NCBI RefSeq assembly: GCF_900103195.1
Contig: NZ_FMWU01000011.1
Span: 124,001-188,000, forward strand
Reading direction: 5' to 3'
From: Methylobacterium sp. UNC378MF
Lineage (GTDB): Bacteria > Pseudomonadota > Alphaproteobacteria > Rhizobiales > Beijerinckiaceae
DNA: 64,000 nt
In this document: positions 1 through 6,742 of the stretch, one piece after another
Numbering within the stretch: the first letter of the stretch is position 1
Layout: each line of letters begins with the position of its first letter
The notes under the pieces: model-generated
The model's database searches: none
Told to the model about the DNA's origin: nothing
What the model saw: only the letters and a program-made list of their open reading frames with translations
Position numbers and translations under genes: made by a program

Positions 1-40
1 CCCCGGTGATGACCACCGTGCTGCCGTTCAGGCGCGCCAT
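1..40 (-). CDS. SDR-family oxidoreductase, N-terminus only (runs off left edge)
   Basis: Read leftwards from an ATG at 40, the frame gives MARLNGSTVVITG with no stop before the window edge. This is the usual opening of a short-chain dehydrogenase/reductase: first beta strand leading into the glycine-rich NAD(P)-binding TGxxxGxG turn, which would lie just outside. A GGAG ribosome-binding site sits 8 bases upstream of the ATG. Only 13 residues are visible, so family is probable and substrate unknown. It is transcribed divergently from the YihY-type gene at 190. Confidence 0.55.
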   Translation of the reverse strand, partial: MARLNGSTVVITG

Positions 41-189
41 GCCGGTTCTCCACGGGGCTGCAACTATACGGCGAACCGTTGCGCGTGCCGCGGCGTTCCC
101 ATCGCAGCTGCGGCCATTCGGACGCGCCGTCGCGCGCGGCTCTGAGGGCTTGCGCCGACGTGTCTGCCTGAACCCTGCCGAGGTCGCCA

Positions 190-1362
190 ATGTCAGCCCC
201 CGATCCAGCCCCCGTCGAGGCCGCCGCTCCGGAGGGGGGCGCCTCGACAGTCTGGACGCTCGCCCTCGCGACTGCACTGATCGGCCTCGTCGCCATCCCA
301 CGCCGTCGGGCTCGAAGCTCGGCCGATCGTTCCGCCGGCCGATCCGCCGACCGGGACGGGGCACGCCGGCCATCGCCCTCGCATGCGGGCGGAGAGGCGC
401 AGGCCGTCGCCCAGACCGAGGCCGATCGCGGCCGGAGGGCCTCGACGCCGACCGAGATCCCCGCCAAGGGCTGGAAGGACATCGCGCTGCGCGCCTATCA
501 CGACATCGGCGAGAACCGCCTGTCGCTGATCGCAGCCGGTGTCACCTTCTTCACCCTTCTGGCGATCTTCCCGGCGGTGGCGGCGCTGGTCTCCTGCTAC
601 GGCCTCGTGGCCGATGCCTCGACCATCAACGACCAGCTCGCCAGCCTCCAGGGCATCCTGCCCCAGGGCGCCCTGGAGATCGTCGGCGACCAGGTGAAGC
701 GGCTGAACGAGCAGGGTAACACCACCCTCGGGCTCAGCCTGCTCGTCAGCATCGCCCTATCGGTGTGGAGCGCCAATGGCGGCATGAAGCACGTCTTCGA
801 TGCCCTCAACCTCGTTTACAATGAGCGCGAGAAGCGCAACTTCTTCGTGCTCAATCTGGTCTCCCTCGCCTTCACGGCGGGCGCGCTGCTGTTCCTCATC
901 CTGGCGCTGACCGCGGTTGTGGTGGTGCCGGTGGTTCTCGAGTTTGTCGGGCTCGGCACCGATGCATGGTGGCTGTCGCTGCTGCGGTGGCCGGTCCTGC
1001 TCCTGGCGGTCCTGCTCGGGCTCGCCATGCTCTATCGTTACGGGCCGAGCCGGGACGCGCCGCGCTGGCGCTGGGTCACACCCGGAGGCGCCCTCGCAGC
1101 CGTGCTGTGGATCGCGGCGTCGCTGCTGTTCTCTTGGTACGTCGCCCATTTCGGCAGCTACAACAAGACCTATGGCTCGCTCGGCGCCGCGATCGGCTTC
1201 ATGACCTGGATCTGGCTCTCGACCATGATCGTGCTGGCCGGGGCGCAGGTGAATGCCGAGATGGAGCATCAGACCGCCGAGGACACGACGGTCGGCAAGC
1301 CGCAGCCGCTGGGCACGCGCCGGGCGCGTATGGCCGATACGGTGGGCGCTGCCGCGGAGTAG
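190..1362 (+). CDS. YihY/BrkB-family inner-membrane protein
   Basis: Predicted inner-membrane protein of 390 residues. After a low-complexity basic N-terminal region (about residues 1-95) comes the YihY/virulence factor BrkB domain. It starts at the KGWKDIALRAYHDIGENRLSL stretch and carries about six hydrophobic helices, including the conserved SANGGMKHVFDALNLVYN loop and the C-terminal YGSLGAAIGFMTWIWLS segment. The family is often called ribonuclease BN in error; its role is unknown, possibly envelope transport. The ATG at 190 follows a GAGG six bases upstream. The long N-terminal extension with an early hydrophobic stretch (residues 20-37) is longer than in many relatives, so a later start is possible. 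Confidence 0.85.
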   Translation: MSAPDPAPVEAAAPEGGASTVWTLALATALIGLVAIPRRRARSSADRSAGRSADRDGARRPSPSHAGGEAQAVAQTEADRGRRASTPTEIPAKGWKDIALRAYHDIGENRLSLIAAGVTFFTLLAIFPAVAALVSCYGLVADASTINDQLASLQGILPQGALEIVGDQVKRLNEQGNTTLGLSLLVSIALSVWSANGGMKHVFDALNLVYNEREKRNFFVLNLVSLAFTAGALLFLILALTAVVVVPVVLEFVGLGTDAWWLSLLRWPVLLLAVLLGLAMLYRYGPSRDAPRWRWVTPGGALAAVLWIAASLLFSWYVAHFGSYNKTYGSLGAAIGFMTWIWLSTMIVLAGAQVNAEMEHQTAEDTTVGKPQPLGTRRARMADTVGAAAE

Positions 1363-1798
1363 CGCCGCTGCCGGCCCGGGACGCGCCGAGCGGGAGGCCG
1401 GCGCGTTCCGCCCTCGGGCCGCCGGATCAGCGCGTCCCGTCATCCGCACACCGGGGAACGACGCCTTAACACAGGTTGGCGCGCGTTTTTCTGCTGCAGG
1501 CACAAGCCGTTCAAGAAGATCCGGACTTCGAAGACCGGATTATGGTTTGCCCTCTGCCGATTGAAATATCCGTGCCTAATTATTTCATCGATACCCTCGG
1601 CGGCGCTGCCGTACGGGACGCTTCGGGCTGCCATGCGGGACGCTTCGGACGGCCGCGCCTTTCCCCGATCCTGTGCCACCGACCGCGGCGTCTCACGGCC
1701 GTCCATCCCGGTGGCGCCTCGTCTGACGGCCGGCGGGCCGGCGGCATGAGCCCGCCCGCCGGCATCCCAGCGTCGCGGTGATCCGACCGGAGGGGGCC
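1363..1798. other. Intergenic region with one near-perfect palindrome
   Basis: No convincing gene. The 1480-1600 stretch is AT-richer than its surroundings and probably holds the promoter of the downstream Crp/Fnr regulator. A 22-bp palindrome with a single mismatched pair, centred on CTTCGAAG, lies at 1519-1540 and could be an operator or a short hairpin. Small open frames here have poor codon use and look like noise. Confidence 0.4.
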
Positions 1799-2509
1799 GT
1801 GGAGAACCCGTTCGTACGGAAGATGGAGCGGCATGTCCGGCTCGCGCCCGAGGACCGCGCAATCCTCGATGGGCTGGGGCGCCTGCATGTCCGCCATATC
1901 GCGGCCCGCCAGGACATCGAAGGGCAGCAGAGCGCTCCATACCATACGCACCTCATCCTCGACGGCTGGGCCTGCCGGTACAAGCAGTTCCCGGACGGGC
2001 GGCGGGCGATCGTCGCGCTGCTCCTGCCGGGCGATCTGTGTGATCCCTTCGCCTTCCGCCGGGCACGCATGGACCACGCCATCGGTGCGCTGACGCCGGT
2101 CACCGTCGCCCGGATCGCGCCGGAGCAGATCGGCGACGCGATCCGCGGTCGGCCGGCCGTCGAGGAATGTCTGTGGCGGGAAATGCTCGCCACCACGGCC
2201 ATCCACCGCGAGTGGATCGCCAGCGTCGGCCGGCGCTCGGCGATCGAACGGCTGGCGCATCTGTTCTGCGAGCTGCACCTCCGGCTGACGCGCGTCGGCC
2301 TCGCTGACGGGATGACGCTGCCGATGCCCGTGACCCAGCCCGACCTCGCCGATGCGCTCGGTCAGACGAGCGTGCATATCAACCGCACCCTGAAGGAGCT
2401 GCGGACCAGCGGCCTCGTCGCCCTGCGCAGCCGGCGCCTGACGATCCGCGACCTCAGCGGGTTGATGGAGCGGGGCCTGTTCGATCCGGCCTACCTGCAG
2501 CTCTCCTGA
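1799..2509 (+). CDS. Crp/Fnr-family transcriptional regulator
   Basis: Cytoplasmic DNA-binding regulator. The N-terminal half is a cyclic-nucleotide-binding-like beta barrel (LILDGWACRYKQFPDGRRAIVALLLPGDL region). The C-terminal half is a Crp-type winged helix (TQPDLADALGQTSVHINRTLKELRTSGLV), with VHINRTLKEL as the likely recognition helix. There is no FNR-type cysteine cluster, so an oxygen-sensing Fe-S centre is unlikely; the ligand cannot be read from sequence. I chose GTG at 1799 because a GGAGG lies five bases upstream. An in-frame GTG at 1778 is an alternative and would add 7 residues. It stands alone on this strand, about 110 bp before larC. Confidence 0.85.
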   Translation: MENPFVRKMERHVRLAPEDRAILDGLGRLHVRHIAARQDIEGQQSAPYHTHLILDGWACRYKQFPDGRRAIVALLLPGDLCDPFAFRRARMDHAIGALTPVTVARIAPEQIGDAIRGRPAVEECLWREMLATTAIHREWIASVGRRSAIERLAHLFCELHLRLTRVGLADGMTLPMPVTQPDLADALGQTSVHINRTLKELRTSGLVALRSRRLTIRDLSGLMERGLFDPAYLQLS

Positions 2510-2619
2510 ACGGCGCGGGCGATACGCCGCGGCACCGGAGGCCGATCGAGCCTTGCCCCGGGGCGGCCGCGGCCGATCTGAGGCGAACCTCCCTTCCGGC
2601 GCGGGCCCCGCGAGACACG

Positions 2620-3927
2620 ATGCACATCCACCTCGACGCGCTCGGTGGCGTGGCTGGCGACATGTTCGCCGCCGCACTGCTGGACGCCTTTCCCGAGCAT
2701 CAGGCCGGCGTCTCCGCCAGCATCCGGGCGGTCGACGGGCGCATCGCCTGCGCGGTCCGGGCGCATAATGACGGGATTCTCCGCGGCGCCCGCTTCTCCG
2801 TGTCGGCCCCTGGGACGGAGCCCCGGCCTGCGCCGCACCGGCACGAACACGATCACCGCGCGCACCACGACCATCTGCATCCCCATGATCCCGGCCACGG
2901 GCATGGCCCTACGCACGGCGCCGACCACGGCCACCGACCCTGGTCTGAGATCCGCACCGCGCTGGAGGAGGCGGATCTCGCGCCGCCGGTGCGGGCGCAC
3001 GCGCTGGGCATCTTCGGCCATCTCGCCGACGCCGAGGCGCGGGTCCACGGCATCGCGGTCGAGGCGGTGGCGTTCCACGAGGTCGGGGCCTTCGACTCGA
3101 TCGCGGACGTCGTGGCCGCCGCCCATCTGATCGCCGCGCTGGAGGTGCGGAGCTGGAGCGTCTCGGCCCTGCCGCTGGGTTCCGGCCGGGTGCGGACCCA
3201 GCATGGCCCCCTTCCCGTCCCGGCCCCTGCCACGACGCTGCTGCTCGAAGGCTTCTCCACCCTCGACGACGGCGTACCCGGCGAGCGCGTCACCCCCACC
3301 GGCGCGGCGATCCTGCGTCATCTCTGCGGTGACGATCCCGGGCGGGGCCGCCCCCGGGGGATCCTCGGGCGCACCGGCATCGGCTTCGGCACGAAGGTGC
3401 TGCCGGGCCTGAGCAACTGCCTGCGCGCCCTCGTGCTGGAGGATGCAGTCACATCCGGGCCGGGCCGGCGGGACCTCGCGGTGATCGCCTTCGAGGTCGA
3501 CGACCAGTCCGGCGAGGATCTCGCTATGGGCCTCGACCGGCTGCGCGCGGAGCCCGGCGTGCTCGACGTCGTGCAGGCGCCGGTCTTCGGCAAGAAGGGC
3601 CGGATGATGGCCCATATCCAGATCCTGGCGCGTCCGGAGAGCCTGGAGGCGGCGATCGCGACCTGCTTCCGGGAGACCACCACGATCGGCCTGCGTTATC
3701 ACCGGGTGGAGGGCGCGGCGCTCGAGCGCGACGCCTGCACGGTGGAGCATGCGGGCCGGTCGGTGCGCGTGAAGGTGGTCGACCGGCCAGGCGGGCGCAC
3801 CGCCAAGGCCGAGGCCGACGATGCCCGCGACCATGCGGGTCACGCCGCACGGGCGGCCCTGCGCCGTGAGGCCGAGCGCCGCGCGCTCGGGCGGGCGCCT
3901 GAGCAGAAGCCGGAGGAGGAGTGGTGA
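2620..3927 (+). CDS. larC: LarC, nickel insertion protein for the nickel-pincer nucleotide cofactor
   Basis: Inserts Ni into pyridinium-3,5-bisthiocarboxylic acid mononucleotide to form the nickel-pincer nucleotide (NPN), using CTP in characterised homologs. The protein opens with MHIHLDALGGVAGDM, the LarC signature, and carries a long His-rich segment at residues 73-105, presumably a Ni-binding store. The C-terminal half (GTKVLPGLSNCLRALVLE onward) is the second LarC domain. Here both halves are one intact 435-residue protein, unlike Lactiplantibacillus plantarum, where a programmed frameshift joins LarC1 and LarC2. Its TGA overlaps the larE start. Confidence 0.93.
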   Translation: MHIHLDALGGVAGDMFAAALLDAFPEHQAGVSASIRAVDGRIACAVRAHNDGILRGARFSVSAPGTEPRPAPHRHEHDHRAHHDHLHPHDPGHGHGPTHGADHGHRPWSEIRTALEEADLAPPVRAHALGIFGHLADAEARVHGIAVEAVAFHEVGAFDSIADVVAAAHLIAALEVRSWSVSALPLGSGRVRTQHGPLPVPAPATTLLLEGFSTLDDGVPGERVTPTGAAILRHLCGDDPGRGRPRGILGRTGIGFGTKVLPGLSNCLRALVLEDAVTSGPGRRDLAVIAFEVDDQSGEDLAMGLDRLRAEPGVLDVVQAPVFGKKGRMMAHIQILARPESLEAAIATCFRETTTIGLRYHRVEGAALERDACTVEHAGRSVRVKVVDRPGGRTAKAEADDARDHAGHAARAALRREAERRALGRAPEQKPEEEW

Positions 3928-4742
3928 CGCGCCAGGATCTCGAAACCGTCCTGTCGGGCCTCGGGCCCGTCGCGGTGGCCGTGAGCGGCGGGGTCGACAG
4001 CCTGACGCTCGCTACCCTCGCCCACCGGTTGGCGCCGGGCGCGGCTCTGATGGTCCACTCGGTCTCGCCGGCCGTGCCGGACGAGGCGACCGCGCGGGTC
4101 CGCGCCGAGGGCGCCCGCGAGGGCTGGTCCTTGAGGGTGATCGAGGCCGGCGAGTTCGCCGACCCGGCCTACCGGGCGAACCCGGTCAACCGCTGCTTCT
4201 TCTGCAAGACCAACCTCTACGGGGCGGTCCGGCGCGTCACCGACCGCCAGATCCTGTCGGGCGCCAATTGCGACGACCTCGGCGAATACCGCCCCGGCCT
4301 CGACGCCGCCCGGGAGCACGGCGTGCGCCACCCCTACGTGGAGGCCCGGTTCGACAAGGCTTCCGTCCGGGCGCTCGCCCGCGACCTCGGCCTCGGCGCG
4401 GTGGCAGAGCTACCGGCGGCGCCCTGCCTGTCGAGCCGGGTCGAGACCGGCATCCCGATCGAGCCGGATATGCTGGGCTTCATCCACGCCGTCGAGCGTC
4501 TGGTGGGCGGGGCGCTGGATGCGAGCGGTGCCAAGCGGGCCGTCCGCTGCCGGGTGCGGGCCGAGGGCGTGGTGGTGGAACTCGATCCCGGGAGCCTCGC
4601 CGCCCTCGACGCGGCACGCCGCGCCGAACTCGGGGCCGGCATCCGGACCATCGCGCCGGCGCGTCTCGCCGGCCCGGTCCGGTTCGCGCCCTATCGGGTC
4701 GGCAGCGCCTTCCTGGTGCAGCAGGGAGCGGCCCGGTCGTGA
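3924..4742 (+). CDS. larE: LarE, ATP-dependent sulfur transferase for the nickel-pincer cofactor
   Basis: PP-loop enzyme that adenylates the pyridinium biscarboxylate mononucleotide and inserts sulfur. The PP-loop SGGVDS is at residues 21-26. Three cysteines stand at family positions: C91 and C94 in NRCFFCK, and C168 in APCLSSR. A three-cysteine set is known from the [4Fe-4S]-dependent LarE of Thermotoga maritima. The sacrificial type of L. plantarum relies on a single cysteine, so a cluster-dependent mechanism is inferred here. The start is GTG at 3924 in a GTGA overlap with larC, behind a strong GGAGGAGG; a second GTG directly before it (3921) would also work. Stop overlaps the larB start. 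Confidence 0.93.
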   Translation: MTRQDLETVLSGLGPVAVAVSGGVDSLTLATLAHRLAPGAALMVHSVSPAVPDEATARVRAEGAREGWSLRVIEAGEFADPAYRANPVNRCFFCKTNLYGAVRRVTDRQILSGANCDDLGEYRPGLDAAREHGVRHPYVEARFDKASVRALARDLGLGAVAELPAAPCLSSRVETGIPIEPDMLGFIHAVERLVGGALDASGAKRAVRCRVRAEGVVVELDPGSLAALDAARRAELGAGIRTIAPARLAGPVRFAPYRVGSAFLVQQGAARS

Positions 4743-5419
4743 GCGTCGCGGAAGAATTCACCCTCGATTTCGCCCGGTCCGAGCGGATCGGCCTGGAGGA
4801 GGCGATCTTCTGCGCCGGCAAGAGCCCGGAGCAGATCGACGCGATCCTGGAGGCCGCCCGCGCCCGGGGCGCCTCGCTCCTGCTCACCCGCCTCGACCCG
4901 GAGAAGCGCGACCGGCTCGAACACGCGGCGCGGCTCGACTATTGCCCGGTCTCGCGCACGGCGGTGTTCGGCGCGGCGCCCCGGATCACCGGCCCCGCCC
5001 GGGTCGCCGTGGTGGCGGCCGGCACCTCGGACGTGCCGGTCGCCCGGGAGGCCCTGCGGGTGCTCGCCTATGCCGGCCGGGCGGCCTCGCTCTTCGCCGA
5101 TGTCGGCGTCGCCGGCCTGTGGCGGCTGACCACGCGATTGGAAGAAATTCGCGCGCATCCGGTGGTGATCGTCGCCGCCGGCATGGATGCGGCGCTGCCC
5201 AGCGTCGTCGGCGGCCTCGTGGCGGGCGCGGTGATCGCGGTCCCGACCTCCGTGGGCTACGGCGTCGCCGCGGGCGGGCGCGCGGCCCTCGACGCGGTGC
5301 TGGCGAGCTGCGCCCCCGGCATCACGGTGGTCAACATCGACAACGGCTATGGCGCCGCCTGCGCCGCCCTGCGCCTGCTCCACGCGGCAGGACGCCTCGC
5401 CGAGGAGATCGAACGATGA
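4739..5419 (+). CDS. larB: LarB, pyridinium-3,5-biscarboxylic acid mononucleotide synthase
   Basis: First enzyme of nickel-pincer nucleotide synthesis: carboxylates and hydrolyses nicotinic acid adenine dinucleotide. The C-terminal two-thirds is the PurE/AIR-carboxylase-like domain, recognisable from VAVVAAGTSDVPVAREA, the VVIVAAGMDAALPSVVGGL stretch, and the PTSVGYGVAAGG and NIDNGYGAA loops. The N-terminal extension (LDFARSERIGLEEAIFCAGKS) is typical of LarB. The start is GTG at 4739 in a GTGA overlap with larE, giving 226 residues, the usual length. The open frame extends far upstream by chance. Last gene of a tight larCEB unit. Confidence 0.93.
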   Translation: MSVAEEFTLDFARSERIGLEEAIFCAGKSPEQIDAILEAARARGASLLLTRLDPEKRDRLEHAARLDYCPVSRTAVFGAAPRITGPARVAVVAAGTSDVPVAREALRVLAYAGRAASLFADVGVAGLWRLTTRLEEIRAHPVVIVAAGMDAALPSVVGGLVAGAVIAVPTSVGYGVAAGGRAALDAVLASCAPGITVVNIDNGYGAACAALRLLHAAGRLAEEIER

Positions 5420-5474
5420 CCCGACGCGAACCGTTTCCAACCCCGATCCCACCAACTTCGAGCGGAGACAGCCG

Positions 5475-6599
5475 ATGGAACGCCGCAGCTTCCTTCAGGG
5501 CGCCGTGCTCGGCGCAGGACTTTCAGGCGCAGGCCTCGCGGGCGCCGGCAGCGCAGGTGCGGCCGTGAACGCCCCCGCGCTTCCCGGCAACCGCCCGCAG
5601 GACCCGGCGGACCTGCCCTTCGTCACCGATCCCGGGGAGCTTCGGGGTGAGATGCTCTACCGGCCGTTCGGCAAGACGTCGGAGACGATCTCGGCGATCG
5701 GCATGGGCGGGTTCCATCTCGGTAAGAGCGCGGTCACCGATGACGAGGCGACGCGGCTGATCCATGCCGGGATCGACCGCGGCATCACCTTCATGGACAA
5801 TTGCTGGGACTACAACGAGGGCCGCTCCGAGCTGCGCATGGGCGCGGCCCTCGCCCAGGGCGGCTACCGCGACAAGGTCTTCCTGATGTCCAAGATGGAC
5901 GGGCGGACCAAGGAGGAGGCGCTCAAGCAGATCGACCAGTCGCTCCTGCGCCTGCGCACCGACCGGATCGACCTCGTCCAGCACCACGAGATCCTGCGCT
6001 ACGACGACCCGGACCGGGTCTTCGCCGAGGGCGGCGCCATGGAGGGCTTCCTGGAGGCCAAACGCCAGGGCAAGCTGCGCTACATCGGCTTCACCGGCCA
6101 CAAGGACCCGCGCATCCACCTGCAGATGCTGGAGGTCGCCGCCGAGCGCGGCTTCCACTTCGATTCCGTGCAGATGCCCGTCAACGTGATGGACGCGCAT
6201 TTCCGCTCCTTCAGCCACCTCGTCCTGCCGTATCTCGTGCAGAACGGCATCGCGCCGCTCGCCATGAAGACCTTCGGCGACGGCGTGATCCTGAAGGCGG
6301 ACGCGCCGATCAAGCCGCTCGAGTACCTGCACTTCTCGTTGAATCTGCCGGTCTCGGTGGTGATCACTGGCATCCAGAATCAGCGCGACCTCGATCAGGC
6401 CTTCGAGGCGGTGAAGACCTTCAAGCCCATGGACAAGGCGGCGGTGGCCGAGTTGCTGTCGCGGTCGAAGCCCTACGCGCTGGAGGGCAAGTACGAGCTG
6501 TTCAAGACGAGCGCCACCTTCGACGGCACCGCCAAGAATGCGGCATGGCTGGGCGAGGACGTGCAGGGGGTGAAGAAGCTCGCGCCGACGATGGAGTAG
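5475..6599 (+). CDS. Aldo/keto reductase with Tat signal peptide
   Basis: NADPH-dependent aldo/keto reductase fold, probably exported folded with its cofactor. The N-terminus MERRSFLQGAVLGAG is a twin-arginine signal followed by an Ala/Gly-rich h-region ending near residue 30. AKR catalytic residues are visible: D108 and Y113 (MDNCWDYNEGRSE), K140 (LMSKMDG) and His170/171 (LVQHHEI). The ATG at 5475 follows a GGAG and starts exactly at the Tat motif; the upstream open frame is non-coding. It lies 55 bp after larB. Converges on the molybdopterin enzyme gene, with a large hairpin repeat between them. Substrate unknown. Confidence 0.88.
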   Translation: MERRSFLQGAVLGAGLSGAGLAGAGSAGAAVNAPALPGNRPQDPADLPFVTDPGELRGEMLYRPFGKTSETISAIGMGGFHLGKSAVTDDEATRLIHAGIDRGITFMDNCWDYNEGRSELRMGAALAQGGYRDKVFLMSKMDGRTKEEALKQIDQSLLRLRTDRIDLVQHHEILRYDDPDRVFAEGGAMEGFLEAKRQGKLRYIGFTGHKDPRIHLQMLEVAAERGFHFDSVQMPVNVMDAHFRSFSHLVLPYLVQNGIAPLAMKTFGDGVILKADAPIKPLEYLHFSLNLPVSVVITGIQNQRDLDQAFEAVKTFKPMDKAAVAELLSRSKPYALEGKYELFKTSATFDGTAKNAAWLGEDVQGVKKLAPTME

Positions 6600-6611
6600 G
6601 GGGCGCACTCG

Positions 6612-6734
6612 TTATTCCCCTCCCCCCTTGTGGGGAGGGTTTAGGGGTGGGGGTGGTTCAGAAGGAACCACCGAGCCTCATCCGGCACCACCCCCCACCT
6701 CCAACTCCTCCCCGCAAGGGGGAGGAGAGGATAA
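6612..6734. repeat. Compound inverted repeat between convergent genes
   Basis: Two arms of about 48 bp (6612-6659 and 6685-6734) are imperfect reverse complements, starting TTATTCCCCTCC and ending GGAGGAGAGGATAA. Each arm contains its own small hairpin (CCCCTTGTGGGG-like), and the middle holds an 8-bp perfect stem, GGTGGTTC/GAACCACC, at about 6653-6672. The whole can fold as a branched stem. Its place between two gene 3' ends fits a bidirectional terminator or mRNA-end protector of the dispersed intergenic repeat class. Confidence 0.75.
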
Positions 6735-6742
6735 CCCCGCCC

